From NCBI GenBank assembly GCA_009908855.1, contig JAAAOM010000015.1, positions 1 through 41,835 of the forward strand: DNA of 41,835 nucleotides, read 5' to 3'. This document shows, piece after piece, positions 34,738 to 41,835 of this stretch. This DNA comes from Bacteroidota bacterium (GTDB lineage Bacteria > Bacteroidota > Bacteroidia > Bacteroidales > JAAAOM01). The first letter of the stretch is position 1, and each line of letters opens with the position of its first letter. The position numbers were made by a program, and so were the translations under genes. Below the pieces are notes generated by a model. It worked only from the letters and a program-made list of their open reading frames with translations, made no database searches and had not been told where the DNA came from.

Positions 34738-36105
34738 ATGAGTGTTGTTGCAACTAAACAGGAGGTGGTTGATAAGTACCTCCGCTTATATAAAAATAAT
34801 ATAGACGAAATAAATACGTATGGAGCTGATTTCCTGAATAATAAACGTCAGGAGGCTTTCGATGAATTTAAGGAAAAAGGATTCCCGCATAAAAAGAACG
34901 AAAGGTATAAATACACCTTTTTACAACCTTTCTTTGAATATGATTATAAATCAAATTTTTCGCCCAACACCTATCAGGTTAACCTGGATGAAATCTTTAA
35001 ATGTGATATTCCAGAGTTAGATACATACACCGTTCTTACATTAAACGGAAATTATTATACCAGGAATAACCCTGCCGAGAGCTTACCTAAAAACGTTGTG
35101 GTAACCAGTATGCAGGAAGCATCACAAAAATATCCGGAACTGTTAAAAAAGCATTTCGATAAATATGCCCAAAAACATGAGGAAGGACTGGTTGCCTTTA
35201 ATACCATGTTTTCACAGGATGGAATTTTTGTGCATGTCCCAAAAAATGTAGTGCTTGATAAACCATTACAAATTATTAATGTTGCTTTGAGCGAGAGAGA
35301 CTTGCTGATCAATCATCGCAACTTAATTGTTATGGACGAAAATTCACAGGCCAATATTGTGGTCTGCGATCATACATTATGTTTCAGGCGTTATTTAACC
35401 AATTCGGTAACTGAATTCTACCTGGGTGATAATGCCAACCTTGAATACAATAAAATTCAGAATGAAAACAATGAAAGCATCCAAATAGGGCATACCTATG
35501 TACACCAAGAGCAAAACAGTTATAGCCGTTTCAATACCATTACCTTACATGGCGGCCTGGTACGTAATAATTTAAATATTCGGTTGTTGGGTGAAAATGC
35601 CGAGAGTCAGGCACAGGGCTTATTCCTGACTGACCGAAAGCAACATGTAGATAATTACACCAATATTGAACATGTAAAACCACACTGTCAGAGCACCCAG
35701 CTGTACAAAGGAATTCTGGATGATCAGGCCACCGGTGCCTTTAACGGCAAAATTCACGTATATCCTGATGCACAGAAAACAGTGGCTTACCAAACCAACA
35801 ACAATATCCAGTTAACGGACGATGCCAAAATGCACAGTAAGCCAACACTGGAGATTTATGCTGATGACGTGAAATGTAGTCATGGAGCAACATCTGGTCA
35901 ACTGGACGAAAAAGCAATGTTCTATTTGCGATCAAGGGGAATTAAGTATGAAGAAGCACGTTTTCTGCTACTATACGCCTTTGCCGATGAAATCATCAGT
36001 AAAATTAGTGTGGAACCTCTGCAAATGCGAATTCATGAATTGGTTGACCGGCGGTTAAGGGGTGAATTATCAAGGTGCCATAATTGTCAAATAACATGTG
36101 ATTAA
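34738..36105 (+). CDS. sufD: Fe-S cluster assembly protein SufD
   Basis: Partner of SufB in the scaffold complex, thought to help iron entry. The 455-residue protein has a SufBD-type right-handed beta-helix core (IVVCDHTLCFRRYLTNSVTEFYLGDNANLEY, NITLHGGLVRNNLNIRLLGENAESQAQGLFL, and DKQHVDNYTNIEHVKPHCQSTQLYKGIL-type segments) and a C-terminal DDVKCSHGATSGQLDEKAMFYLRSRGIKYEEARFLLLYAFADEI, which is the SufD signature. It follows sufC by 15 bp and precedes sufS by 23 bp. Confidence 0.96.
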   Translation: MSVVATKQEVVDKYLRLYKNNIDEINTYGADFLNNKRQEAFDEFKEKGFPHKKNERYKYTFLQPFFEYDYKSNFSPNTYQVNLDEIFKCDIPELDTYTVLTLNGNYYTRNNPAESLPKNVVVTSMQEASQKYPELLKKHFDKYAQKHEEGLVAFNTMFSQDGIFVHVPKNVVLDKPLQIINVALSERDLLINHRNLIVMDENSQANIVVCDHTLCFRRYLTNSVTEFYLGDNANLEYNKIQNENNESIQIGHTYVHQEQNSYSRFNTITLHGGLVRNNLNIRLLGENAESQAQGLFLTDRKQHVDNYTNIEHVKPHCQSTQLYKGILDDQATGAFNGKIHVYPDAQKTVAYQTNNNIQLTDDAKMHSKPTLEIYADDVKCSHGATSGQLDEKAMFYLRSRGIKYEEARFLLLYAFADEIISKISVEPLQMRIHELVDRRLRGELSRCHNCQITCD

Positions 36106-36128
36106 ATAAAATTATAGTAGCAAGACAC

Positions 36129-37349
36129 ATGTTTGACGATCACAATAAGATAAGAAATGAATTTCCCATACTGCATCAGCAGGTTCATGGTACGCCCTTA
36201 GCGTATCTTGACAATGCTGCTACAACGCAAAAGCCACAGTGTGTGCTTGATGAAGTTATAAACTGGTACACCCGGTGCAATAGTAATATACACCGGGCAG
36301 TGCATTATTTAAGTCAACAGGCCACTGAAAAATACGAACATGCCCGTCGAACCATACAACAATTCATCAATGCCCAACACACACATGAAATCGTATTTAC
36401 ACATGGTACCACCGAAGCCATCAATACCATTGCCTTTTCATTGGGAGAAACAGAAATTCAGGCCGGTGATGAAATCCTGGTGTCACAAATCGAACACCAT
36501 GCCAACATTGTACCCTGGCAATTGATGGCCGAACGCAAAAATGCCCGTCTGAAATACATACCCTTAACAACCCGTGGAGAGCTGGACCTGACAGTCCTTG
36601 ATGACCTGTTAACAAAAAAAACCAAAATTGTGGCCATCAATCATGTTTCCAATGCTTTGGGTACAATTAATCCCATTCGGGAAATTATTCAGAAAGCCCA
36701 TCAGCAAAATATACCCGTACTTATTGATGCTGCCCAATCTGTTCAACACTTACCAATAGATGTGCAGGAACTTGACTGTGAATTCCTGGTTTTCTCAGGG
36801 CATAAGATTTATGGCCCAACCGGTATTGGTGTAATGTATGGTAAGGAATCGTGGTTAGACCGTCTCCCTCCTTATCAATCAGGCGGTGATATGGTAGATG
36901 TGGTTACCATGGAAAAAACTACATTCAACGAATTACCCCTGAAATTTGAAGCAGGTACAACCAATTATATCGGAGCGGTGGGTTTATCACGTGCCGTTGA
37001 ATATTTGAATGAAATCGGTCTGCAAAATATACAATCCCATGAATCCCGGCTGTACAAATATACTATGGCAAAACTCCGTGAACTGGAGAACATCGAAATA
37101 TACAGCAATGCAACAGAATCAACAGCCGCTATTTCTTTCAATTTTCCAAATGCCCACCCTTCAGATGTTGGTATGATTCTGGATAAATTAGGGGTAGCTG
37201 TCCGTACAGGCACCCATTGCACCCAACCCATCATGCAATATTTTAACATCTCCGGATCCGTTCGTGCATCAATCGCTGTTTACAACAATACCGATGATAT
37301 TGATCAATTCATCGATGCTCTTAACCGTGCCGGCTTTATGCTTCAATAA
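36129..37349 (+). CDS. sufS: Cysteine desulfurase SufS
   Basis: PLP enzyme releasing sulfur from cysteine as a persulfide for Fe-S assembly. The 406-residue length and the group II type (SufS) fit. YLDNAATTQKP at the N-terminus, THGTTEAINTIAFSL, LIDAAQSVQHLPIDV, the PLP lysine in FLVFSGHKIYGPTGIGVMYG, and the active-site Cys in RTGTHCTQPIM are present. The C-terminus continues to a stop at 37349; a promoter element for sufE lies right after it. Confidence 0.97.
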   Translation: MFDDHNKIRNEFPILHQQVHGTPLAYLDNAATTQKPQCVLDEVINWYTRCNSNIHRAVHYLSQQATEKYEHARRTIQQFINAQHTHEIVFTHGTTEAINTIAFSLGETEIQAGDEILVSQIEHHANIVPWQLMAERKNARLKYIPLTTRGELDLTVLDDLLTKKTKIVAINHVSNALGTINPIREIIQKAHQQNIPVLIDAAQSVQHLPIDVQELDCEFLVFSGHKIYGPTGIGVMYGKESWLDRLPPYQSGGDMVDVVTMEKTTFNELPLKFEAGTTNYIGAVGLSRAVEYLNEIGLQNIQSHESRLYKYTMAKLRELENIEIYSNATESTAAISFNFPNAHPSDVGMILDKLGVAVRTGTHCTQPIMQYFNISGSVRASIAVYNNTDDIDQFIDALNRAGFMLQ

Positions 37350-37357
37350 GAATTCCT

Positions 37358-37365
37358 TATCTTTG
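37358..37365 (+). promoter_or_regulatory. Internal -7 element upstream of sufE
   Basis: TATCTTTG, an exact TAnnTTTG match, begins 9 bp after the sufS stop and lies 48 bp before the sufE GTG start. It suggests separate transcription of sufE-sufT in addition to read-through. No clear -33 is seen. Confidence 0.5.
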
Positions 37366-37413
37366 CATCAGAAATTATACATATACCAATTGCAAGGAAA
37401 GGAGAATAACCAA

Positions 37414-37851
37414 GTGAAAACGATTGAGGAAGTACAACAAGAAATAATTGAAGAATTTTCCATTTTCGATAACTGGATGGATCGTTATAATTATATCATT
37501 GATATCAGCAAAGATTTGCCATTGATCGATGACAAATACAAAACCAAAGAAAACTTAATTAATGGCTGTCAATCAAAGGTATGGCTACACGCACATTATA
37601 ACAACGGTAAAATGCAATACGAGGCCGATAGCGATGCCATCATTACAAAAGGGATCATTTCACTATTAATACGGGTATTATCAAATCGTAAACCCGATGA
37701 AATTATGAACAGTGACCTTTATTTTATTGATCAGATAGGTTTGAAAGAAAATCTTTCCCCTACCCGATCAAACGGACTATTGGCGATGGTCAAGCAAATG
37801 AAACTATATGCCATTGCATACAATGCGCGTGAAAAACAAGCCAGTAATTAA
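37414..37851 (+). CDS. sufE: Cysteine desulfuration protein SufE
   Basis: Sulfur acceptor that takes persulfide from SufS and passes it to SufB. The 145-residue protein has the SufE signature LINGCQSKVWLHA with the persulfide Cys52 and later LSPTRSNGLLAMVKQMK. I chose the GTG at 37414, which has a good Shine-Dalgarno (GGAAAGGAG, 37396-37404) and is downstream of the -7 element; the frame is open further upstream inside sufS, but without homology there. Confidence 0.93.
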   Translation: MKTIEEVQQEIIEEFSIFDNWMDRYNYIIDISKDLPLIDDKYKTKENLINGCQSKVWLHAHYNNGKMQYEADSDAIITKGIISLLIRVLSNRKPDEIMNSDLYFIDQIGLKENLSPTRSNGLLAMVKQMKLYAIAYNAREKQASN

Positions 37852-37878
37852 ATTGTTATACTATAAAGAAATAAAACC

Positions 37879-38202
37879 ATGAGCGACAATAATGAATTTT
37901 TAAAGCTCGAAGCCGAAATAGTTAATGTATTGAAGGAGATTTATGATCCGGAAATACCTTTAAACATATATGATCTCGGATTAATTTATGATATTGACAT
38001 CAGTGAGAACAACGATGTGAAAATTACCATGACCCTCACTGCTCCCAATTGTCCGGCAGCTGATTACATTGTGCAGGAAGTAAATGACCAGGTTAAAGCT
38101 GTTGGCGGCATTAATACGGTTGAAGTTGATCTGGTATTTGACCCGCCATGGGATCAAAATATGTTAACCGATGAGGCCAAACTCGAATTGGGAATGATGT
38201 AA
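37879..38202 (+). CDS. sufT: SufT / MIP18-type (DUF59) Fe-S assembly factor
   Basis: A 107-residue DUF59 protein that helps mature Fe-S proteins. Motifs are YDPEIPLNIYDLGLIYDI, TMTLTAPNCPAADYI with the conserved Cys, and LVFDPPWDQNMLTDEAKLELGM. The size and position next to sufE, 27 bp downstream, match SufT. PaaD-like proteins are similar but usually occur in phenylacetate clusters, which are absent here. Confidence 0.93.
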   Translation: MSDNNEFLKLEAEIVNVLKEIYDPEIPLNIYDLGLIYDIDISENNDVKITMTLTAPNCPAADYIVQEVNDQVKAVGGINTVEVDLVFDPPWDQNMLTDEAKLELGMM

Positions 38203-38218
38203 CTATTTCGTACTTTTG
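38188..38218 (+). promoter_or_regulatory. Promoter of the sorting-domain miniprotein
   Basis: TTG (38188-38190, inside the end of sufT), a 20-bp spacer and TACTTTTG (38211-38218) match the Bacteroidota consensus, 25 bp before the ATG at 38244. This gene therefore seems to be expressed separately from suf. Confidence 0.6.
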
Positions 38219-38243
38219 AGCGTAACAGAATTAAATTACTGCA

Positions 38244-38564
38244 ATGAAAAGATTCCTTGTTATATTAACCAGCATGATTATCTTTCTAACTGTTTGTCAG
38301 GCAAACATAGATGAGAAGGACAAGGAATTAGTGGTATATCCCAACCCGGTTATTGAGAATATTATTCAAATTAACTCCCCGGAACTTATTCAATATGTTG
38401 AAGTAGTTAATATTCTGGGAAGTGTTATCTATAAAGAATATCTTAATGATCCTTCCCGATCTTTCCAAATAGTATTTAAAAATAATTTAGACAAAGGGGT
38501 TTATCTGCTTAAGGCCGAAACTTCAGATCAAGGCACATTCATTAAAAAAATCATGGCCCGATAG
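38244..38564 (+). CDS. Miniprotein made almost only of a T9SS sorting domain
   Basis: A 106-residue protein. A signal peptide (MKRFLVILTSMIIFLTVCQA) is followed, after only about ten residues (NIDEKDKELV), by a complete type A T9SS sorting domain: VYPNPVIENIIQI, VEVVNILGSVIYKEYL, LDKGVYLLKAETSDQG and FIKKIMAR. There is no room for a passenger domain. Its job is unknown: it could be a free-standing sorting-signal peptide, a competitor, or the remnant of a larger gene. It has its own promoter and does not look like a truncation, since the signal peptide is intact. Confidence 0.85.
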   Translation: MKRFLVILTSMIIFLTVCQANIDEKDKELVVYPNPVIENIIQINSPELIQYVEVVNILGSVIYKEYLNDPSRSFQIVFKNNLDKGVYLLKAETSDQGTFIKKIMAR

Positions 38565-38663
38565 ATGATTTTACGCACCTTTTTACTTTTCATAGTTTAA
38601 CCACAAGCCCTTCTCCACCACCATTTTCAACATTCACATTTCCGAAAGATTCGTATTTTTAAT

Positions 38664-38689
38664 GGTTATTCTGATCCATAAGGATAACC
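38664..38689. other. Hairpin in the gap before the large repeat protein
   Basis: GGTTAT (38664-38669) and ATAACC (38684-38689) form a 6-bp stem, and an inner ATCC/GGAT pair adds to it. No T-run follows in either direction. The 208-bp gap also holds a direct repeat CGTTCGTCAA at 38722-38731 and 38764-38773, the second ending on the ATG. Confidence 0.35.
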
Positions 38690-38772
38690 AATTTAATTTG
38701 ATTCCGTAAAACAATTAACATCGTTCGTCAACACTTTTTCACCTTTAATGTAAAAGAAAAAGCCGTTCGTCA

Positions 38773-41700
38773 ATGAAAAAATTTTGCCTTTATATCATAT
38801 TTTTACTTTTTATTGGCATAAAGCCTTCCCTGTATGCCCAATGTTCCCTGATCACCGACAACTTCAGCGGTCAATACCCCAGTAGTGTTTGTGCGCCGGT
38901 AACCCTGGATATGGAAGTCAGGTATAAATTTTTTGTGCCTGTTGATCCCGCGAAGGTTGAAATTCTATATGTCTGGAATGATGATTTTGGCACCACTACC
39001 CAAGTGCCGGCCATTTCACAGGGAGATACTGTTTTTACACAGGTTCAGAGTCACCTATATCCACCATCGAATCAATGCGCATACACGGCAGAGGCGTTTG
39101 TGGTTTATGATGGCGAAGTTTGCACCAGCAGCAGCCGACAGCAGCAAACATTTAGTGCCTGGGCGCGCGACAATGAAAACGGTGCCGATCTTACCACTGA
39201 TCCGGTTGTTGCTCCGGTGTGCGAAGGAGAAAATATAGTGGATGTAACCTTTGATGATAATACTACCTTTAATTGTAACATGGCTGTTGAACCGGATAAA
39301 CCAAACCGGATAACACGCTGGGTGCAATTTATATACGGAACACAAACTATAGGTGGTGATCGGATTCCTGATGTTACGGTAGATGATGGCGCTGGTACCG
39401 TCCATCAATTGACCGATGCCACCGGTAACTCACTCGGCACCGTTTCGGGTCCCATAGTTGAAATTCCCACCCCTGCTGACGCACCCAATCAAACCACCTG
39501 GGAAATCAGTGCCCCTGCCGGTGCTGAAGTGGGTGATGTTTTTGAGATCACATTGAGAAACTGGAATATATGTAACCCATACGATGAAACACCATTTGAC
39601 GGTAATCCGCCCACCGATATAGTAAACGGAGACAATCCACCTATCACCACAACAGCACGCATTGAAATAGTTGATGCCCCTGATCAAATACCCGATCCCG
39701 ATCCTGCCTTTTGTACCGGCGATAACATAACACTCACAGTGGCATCAGGTGGTGGTGATTTATACTGGTACAGCGATGCCGGATTATCAAACCTTGTTCA
39801 TACAGGTAATAATTTTGACCCCACCAATCCTCCGGTTAACCTCGATAACAATGTGGCTCAAACAGCAACATTTTATGTGGTTGAAGAAAATGCCTTGTGC
39901 TCCGGTCCTTCAGGAGAAGTAAATATGGAAATCATCGACCAGCCTACTATTGCTGCTGCCGGGCCGGATACTACAATATGTGCTGACAATTTCACCTTAC
40001 AGGGAAATACGGTTACCATTGGCCAGGGGACATGGACAACCACAGGCGGTGCAACCATTAACAACATAAATGATCCGAATACCGGTATCAGTAACCTGGA
40101 TATGGGCCCCAATACTTTCCGTTGGACCAGTGCCAACGGGATATGCACCTCTTTCGACGAGGTGGTTATCACCCGCGATGTCCAGCCTTCATCAGCACAA
40201 TTAGGAAATGATAGCTCGTTATGCAATACAACCAGTTTAACCCTGAATGGTAATGTAGCCGATAATGGCGGAACCGGTGCGTGGAGTGTTTTAACCGGTT
40301 CAGGCATACTGTCAGACCCCAATGATCCGAATGCCACGTTAACGAATGTGTCATATAACTCCAACCGGCTGGTTTGGGAAATAACCAGTCAGTATGGTGC
40401 CTGCCCCGTAACAACTGACACCATTGAGTATACCGTTGACATAGGCTCTGCTGCCATGGATGCATCTCCCGATACGGTATTATGTCAAACCACTTCTTTA
40501 TCGATAAGCGGCACTTCGCCCCTGGCTACAGAAGCATCAGTATGGACGTCTGTTGGTACATCAGCGATCATCGAACACCCTGATTCGGCCACTACAACGG
40601 TTTTAAACCTGGAAGCAGGTATTAATCGGTTCGCTTACAAACTGGAAAGTTTTCTGGGTATATGCCCGGTTTTAAACGACACCTTAACTATTGAAAGGTT
40701 TATAATGACATCCCCGGCTGATGCGGGTGCAGATATTGCCGTATGTGATTCGCATTCAGTGGATTTAAATGCCAATACACCTGCCATAGGAACCGGAAGC
40801 TGGCACATTATAGATAAGCCATCAGGAAGCACACCACAAATAACACCTGATAGCTTATCTGCCAGCTCCCAATTAATCAATCAACCCGGCGATGAAGGTA
40901 GATACACACTGGTATGGCGTATTGAAAACGGAATCTGTGTTAGCGAAGATACAGTAATTGCGGACTTTGGTATACCACCACCTCAAGCCTCTGCTGCGCC
41001 CGATACAGTTGTTTGCGGAAATACCATGCACATCATGGGAAATTCAGGCAAAGGGTTATTCGGACATTGGGATGTTGTAAGCGGCCCTACTCCGGTAAAT
41101 TTTGTTTCCGGCGATACAGCGTCCAACACCATGATAACCATACCCGAATATTCATCCGGACAATATGTGCTCACCTGGACATTATCCAGCGGATCATGCA
41201 CCCCTCAATCTGATTCCATAACATTAACCTTTAAACCCTACCCATTACCCCCGATTACAGAGAATGATTCAAGTTGCACAGCAGGGCCAATCACATTAAA
41301 AGCTGCCTTGCCGGCCAATGCCAATACGCTAAATTGGTACACCGAACCAATGAGTGGTTCACCCATCGGGAATTTCGACAGCATTCATTTCACCAACCTT
41401 ACTCAGGACACTGCTTTCAGGGTTACAACATACAATGATACCACTGGCTGTGAAAGTCCGGGACGGCTGGTTACCGGTAAAATATTTAACATTCCCGATC
41501 CACCCTTGTATTCAAATCCGCAATACTGCGGCCCCGATACTTTTTATGTGCCCGTGCAGCCGGGCATGCATGGAAATACCATACGTTGGTACGAACCTGC
41601 TAGCAGCACACCTTTTTTTGAAAGAGATACATTAATGTATACCACTTCAATATCCGATACATTCTTAATTTCATCCTATAATTCAGAAACTGGTTGTGAG

Positions 41701-41835
41701 GGAGAGAAAGACACTCTGCGTATAACCATATACAACACACCCGAAACACCGATAGCTCCCGATGTTACACAATGTGACTCAGGTACGGTTAATTTATCAG
41801 CCTCCCCGGGAGCTTATACAACAGACCTTTTTTGG
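38773..41835 (+). CDS. Very large secreted repeat protein (5' part, runs off right edge)
   Basis: The frame is open for 1021 codons from the ATG at 38773 to the window edge, with a signal peptide (MKKFCLYIIFLLFIGIKPSLYA, then QCSL). Residues ~24-390 are a Cys-containing N-terminal region with several WVQF/VWNDD-type PKD-like beta strands. From about residue 396 there are five tandem ~80-90-residue units of the type AGPDTTIC...GTW...NTFRWTS..GIC, and then Ig-like units beginning PPITENDSSC and containing LNWYTEP. Proteins of this kind are gliding-motility adhesins or surface proteins, usually T9SS substrates with a C-terminal sorting domain, which would lie beyond this window. No enzyme motif is visible. 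Confidence 0.85.
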   Translation, partial: MKKFCLYIIFLLFIGIKPSLYAQCSLITDNFSGQYPSSVCAPVTLDMEVRYKFFVPVDPAKVEILYVWNDDFGTTTQVPAISQGDTVFTQVQSHLYPPSNQCAYTAEAFVVYDGEVCTSSSRQQQTFSAWARDNENGADLTTDPVVAPVCEGENIVDVTFDDNTTFNCNMAVEPDKPNRITRWVQFIYGTQTIGGDRIPDVTVDDGAGTVHQLTDATGNSLGTVSGPIVEIPTPADAPNQTTWEISAPAGAEVGDVFEITLRNWNICNPYDETPFDGNPPTDIVNGDNPPITTTARIEIVDAPDQIPDPDPAFCTGDNITLTVASGGGDLYWYSDAGLSNLVHTGNNFDPTNPPVNLDNNVAQTATFYVVEENALCSGPSGEVNMEIIDQPTIAAAGPDTTICADNFTLQGNTVTIGQGTWTTTGGATINNINDPNTGISNLDMGPNTFRWTSANGICTSFDEVVITRDVQPSSAQLGNDSSLCNTTSLTLNGNVADNGGTGAWSVLTGSGILSDPNDPNATLTNVSYNSNRLVWEITSQYGACPVTTDTIEYTVDIGSAAMDASPDTVLCQTTSLSISGTSPLATEASVWTSVGTSAIIEHPDSATTTVLNLEAGINRFAYKLESFLGICPVLNDTLTIERFIMTSPADAGADIAVCDSHSVDLNANTPAIGTGSWHIIDKPSGSTPQITPDSLSASSQLINQPGDEGRYTLVWRIENGICVSEDTVIADFGIPPPQASAAPDTVVCGNTMHIMGNSGKGLFGHWDVVSGPTPVNFVSGDTASNTMITIPEYSSGQYVLTWTLSSGSCTPQSDSITLTFKPYPLPPITENDSSCTAGPITLKAALPANANTLNWYTEPMSGSPIGNFDSIHFTNLTQDTAFRVTTYNDTTGCESPGRLVTGKIFNIPDPPLYSNPQYCGPDTFYVPVQPGMHGNTIRWYEPASSTPFFERDTLMYTTSISDTFLISSYNSETGCEGEKDTLRITIYNTPETPIAPDVTQCDSGTVNLSASPGAYTTDLFW
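39958..41240 (+). repeat. Five tandem protein-level repeat units in the large secreted protein
   Basis: Units start near 39958, 40201, 40459, 40717 and 40987 (spacing about 243-270 bp). Each carries Cys near the start, a Gly-x-Trp (GTW, GAW, SVW, GSW, GHW) in the middle, and a later F/V/T-x-W or Y strand with a Cys and an Asp (GIC...D, GAC...D, GIC...D, GIC...D, GSC...D). They are diverged at the DNA level. Confidence 0.75.

Noticed and set aside
39958-41240. Possible CRISPR or DNA-level tandem repeat
   Set aside because: Repeats are protein-level domains of 80-90 residues, diverged in DNA, and lie within one open coding frame.
1-41835. Insertion sequences, prophage or integrase genes
   Set aside because: No transposase, integrase or phage structural gene and no flanking repeats were seen; the genes are ordinary chromosomal functions.

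Overview
The window looks like a chromosomal segment of a Bacteroidota bacterium, most likely a Bacteroidales/Marinilabiliales-type anaerobe or facultative anaerobe. The evidence is the repeated TAnnTTTG promoter -7 element (with TTTG 17-20 nt upstream at the best ones), weak Shine-Dalgarno sites, several secreted proteins with type IX secretion (T9SS) C-terminal sorting domains, a Sec/lipoprotein clade II nitrous-oxide reductase, and a Nudix-type arabinose regulator of the kind known from Bacteroides. No mobile element, rRNA, tRNA or CRISPR array was seen.

Layout. 1-1002 (-): 5' part of glnS, running off the left edge. 1286-3211 (+): folB, a small cysteine-rich CWC protein and a T9SS-secreted protein of unknown function. 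3359-5146 (+): lepA. 5167-12823 (-): a complete atypical (clade II) nitrous-oxide reductase operon, read as a heme-copper-oxidase-like membrane protein, lipoprotein cytochrome c, nosZ, a 4-TM membrane protein of unknown function, nosL, nosD, nosF and nosY. 13166-15572 (-): a flavin-reductase-like protein and aspS; tadA diverges from aspS. 16349-18139 (+): a CPA2 antiporter with a RCK-like domain. 18165-22545 (-): an SGNH hydrolase with a sorting-like tail, aroA, and a sialate O-acetylesterase-like esterase. 22844-30307 (+): an L-arabinose operon (Na+/sugar symporter, araA, araD, araB, lipoprotein aldose 1-epimerase) ending with the Nudix-family regulator araR. 30411-32266 (-): an unusual apparent DUF2953/GerW fusion, and thiL. 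32407-38202 (+): a SUF iron-sulfur cluster operon, sufB-C-D-S-E-T. 38244-38564 (+): a tiny protein that is almost only a T9SS sorting domain. 38773-end (+): the start of a very large repeat-rich secreted protein.

How the parts work together. The nos operon encodes a periplasmic N2O respiration module: NosZ is supplied with copper by the NosL lipoprotein and the NosDFY ABC system, and probably with electrons by the lipoprotein cytochrome c and membrane partners, without NosR. The SUF operon would supply Fe-S clusters. The arabinose operon takes L-arabinose to L-ribulose (AraA), L-ribulose-5-P (AraB) and D-xylulose-5-P (AraD), with sugar-sensing control by AraR. A perfect 16-bp palindrome sits on the -7 element of the arabinose promoter.

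The most interesting items are the regulatory palindromes (arabinose, SUF, and an FNR-geometry site upstream of nos), the intercistronic hairpins in nos and suf, the DUF2953-GerW fusion, the sorting-domain-only miniprotein with its own promoter, and the two uncharacterised membrane proteins in the nos operon. No wholly new multi-gene system was recognised.
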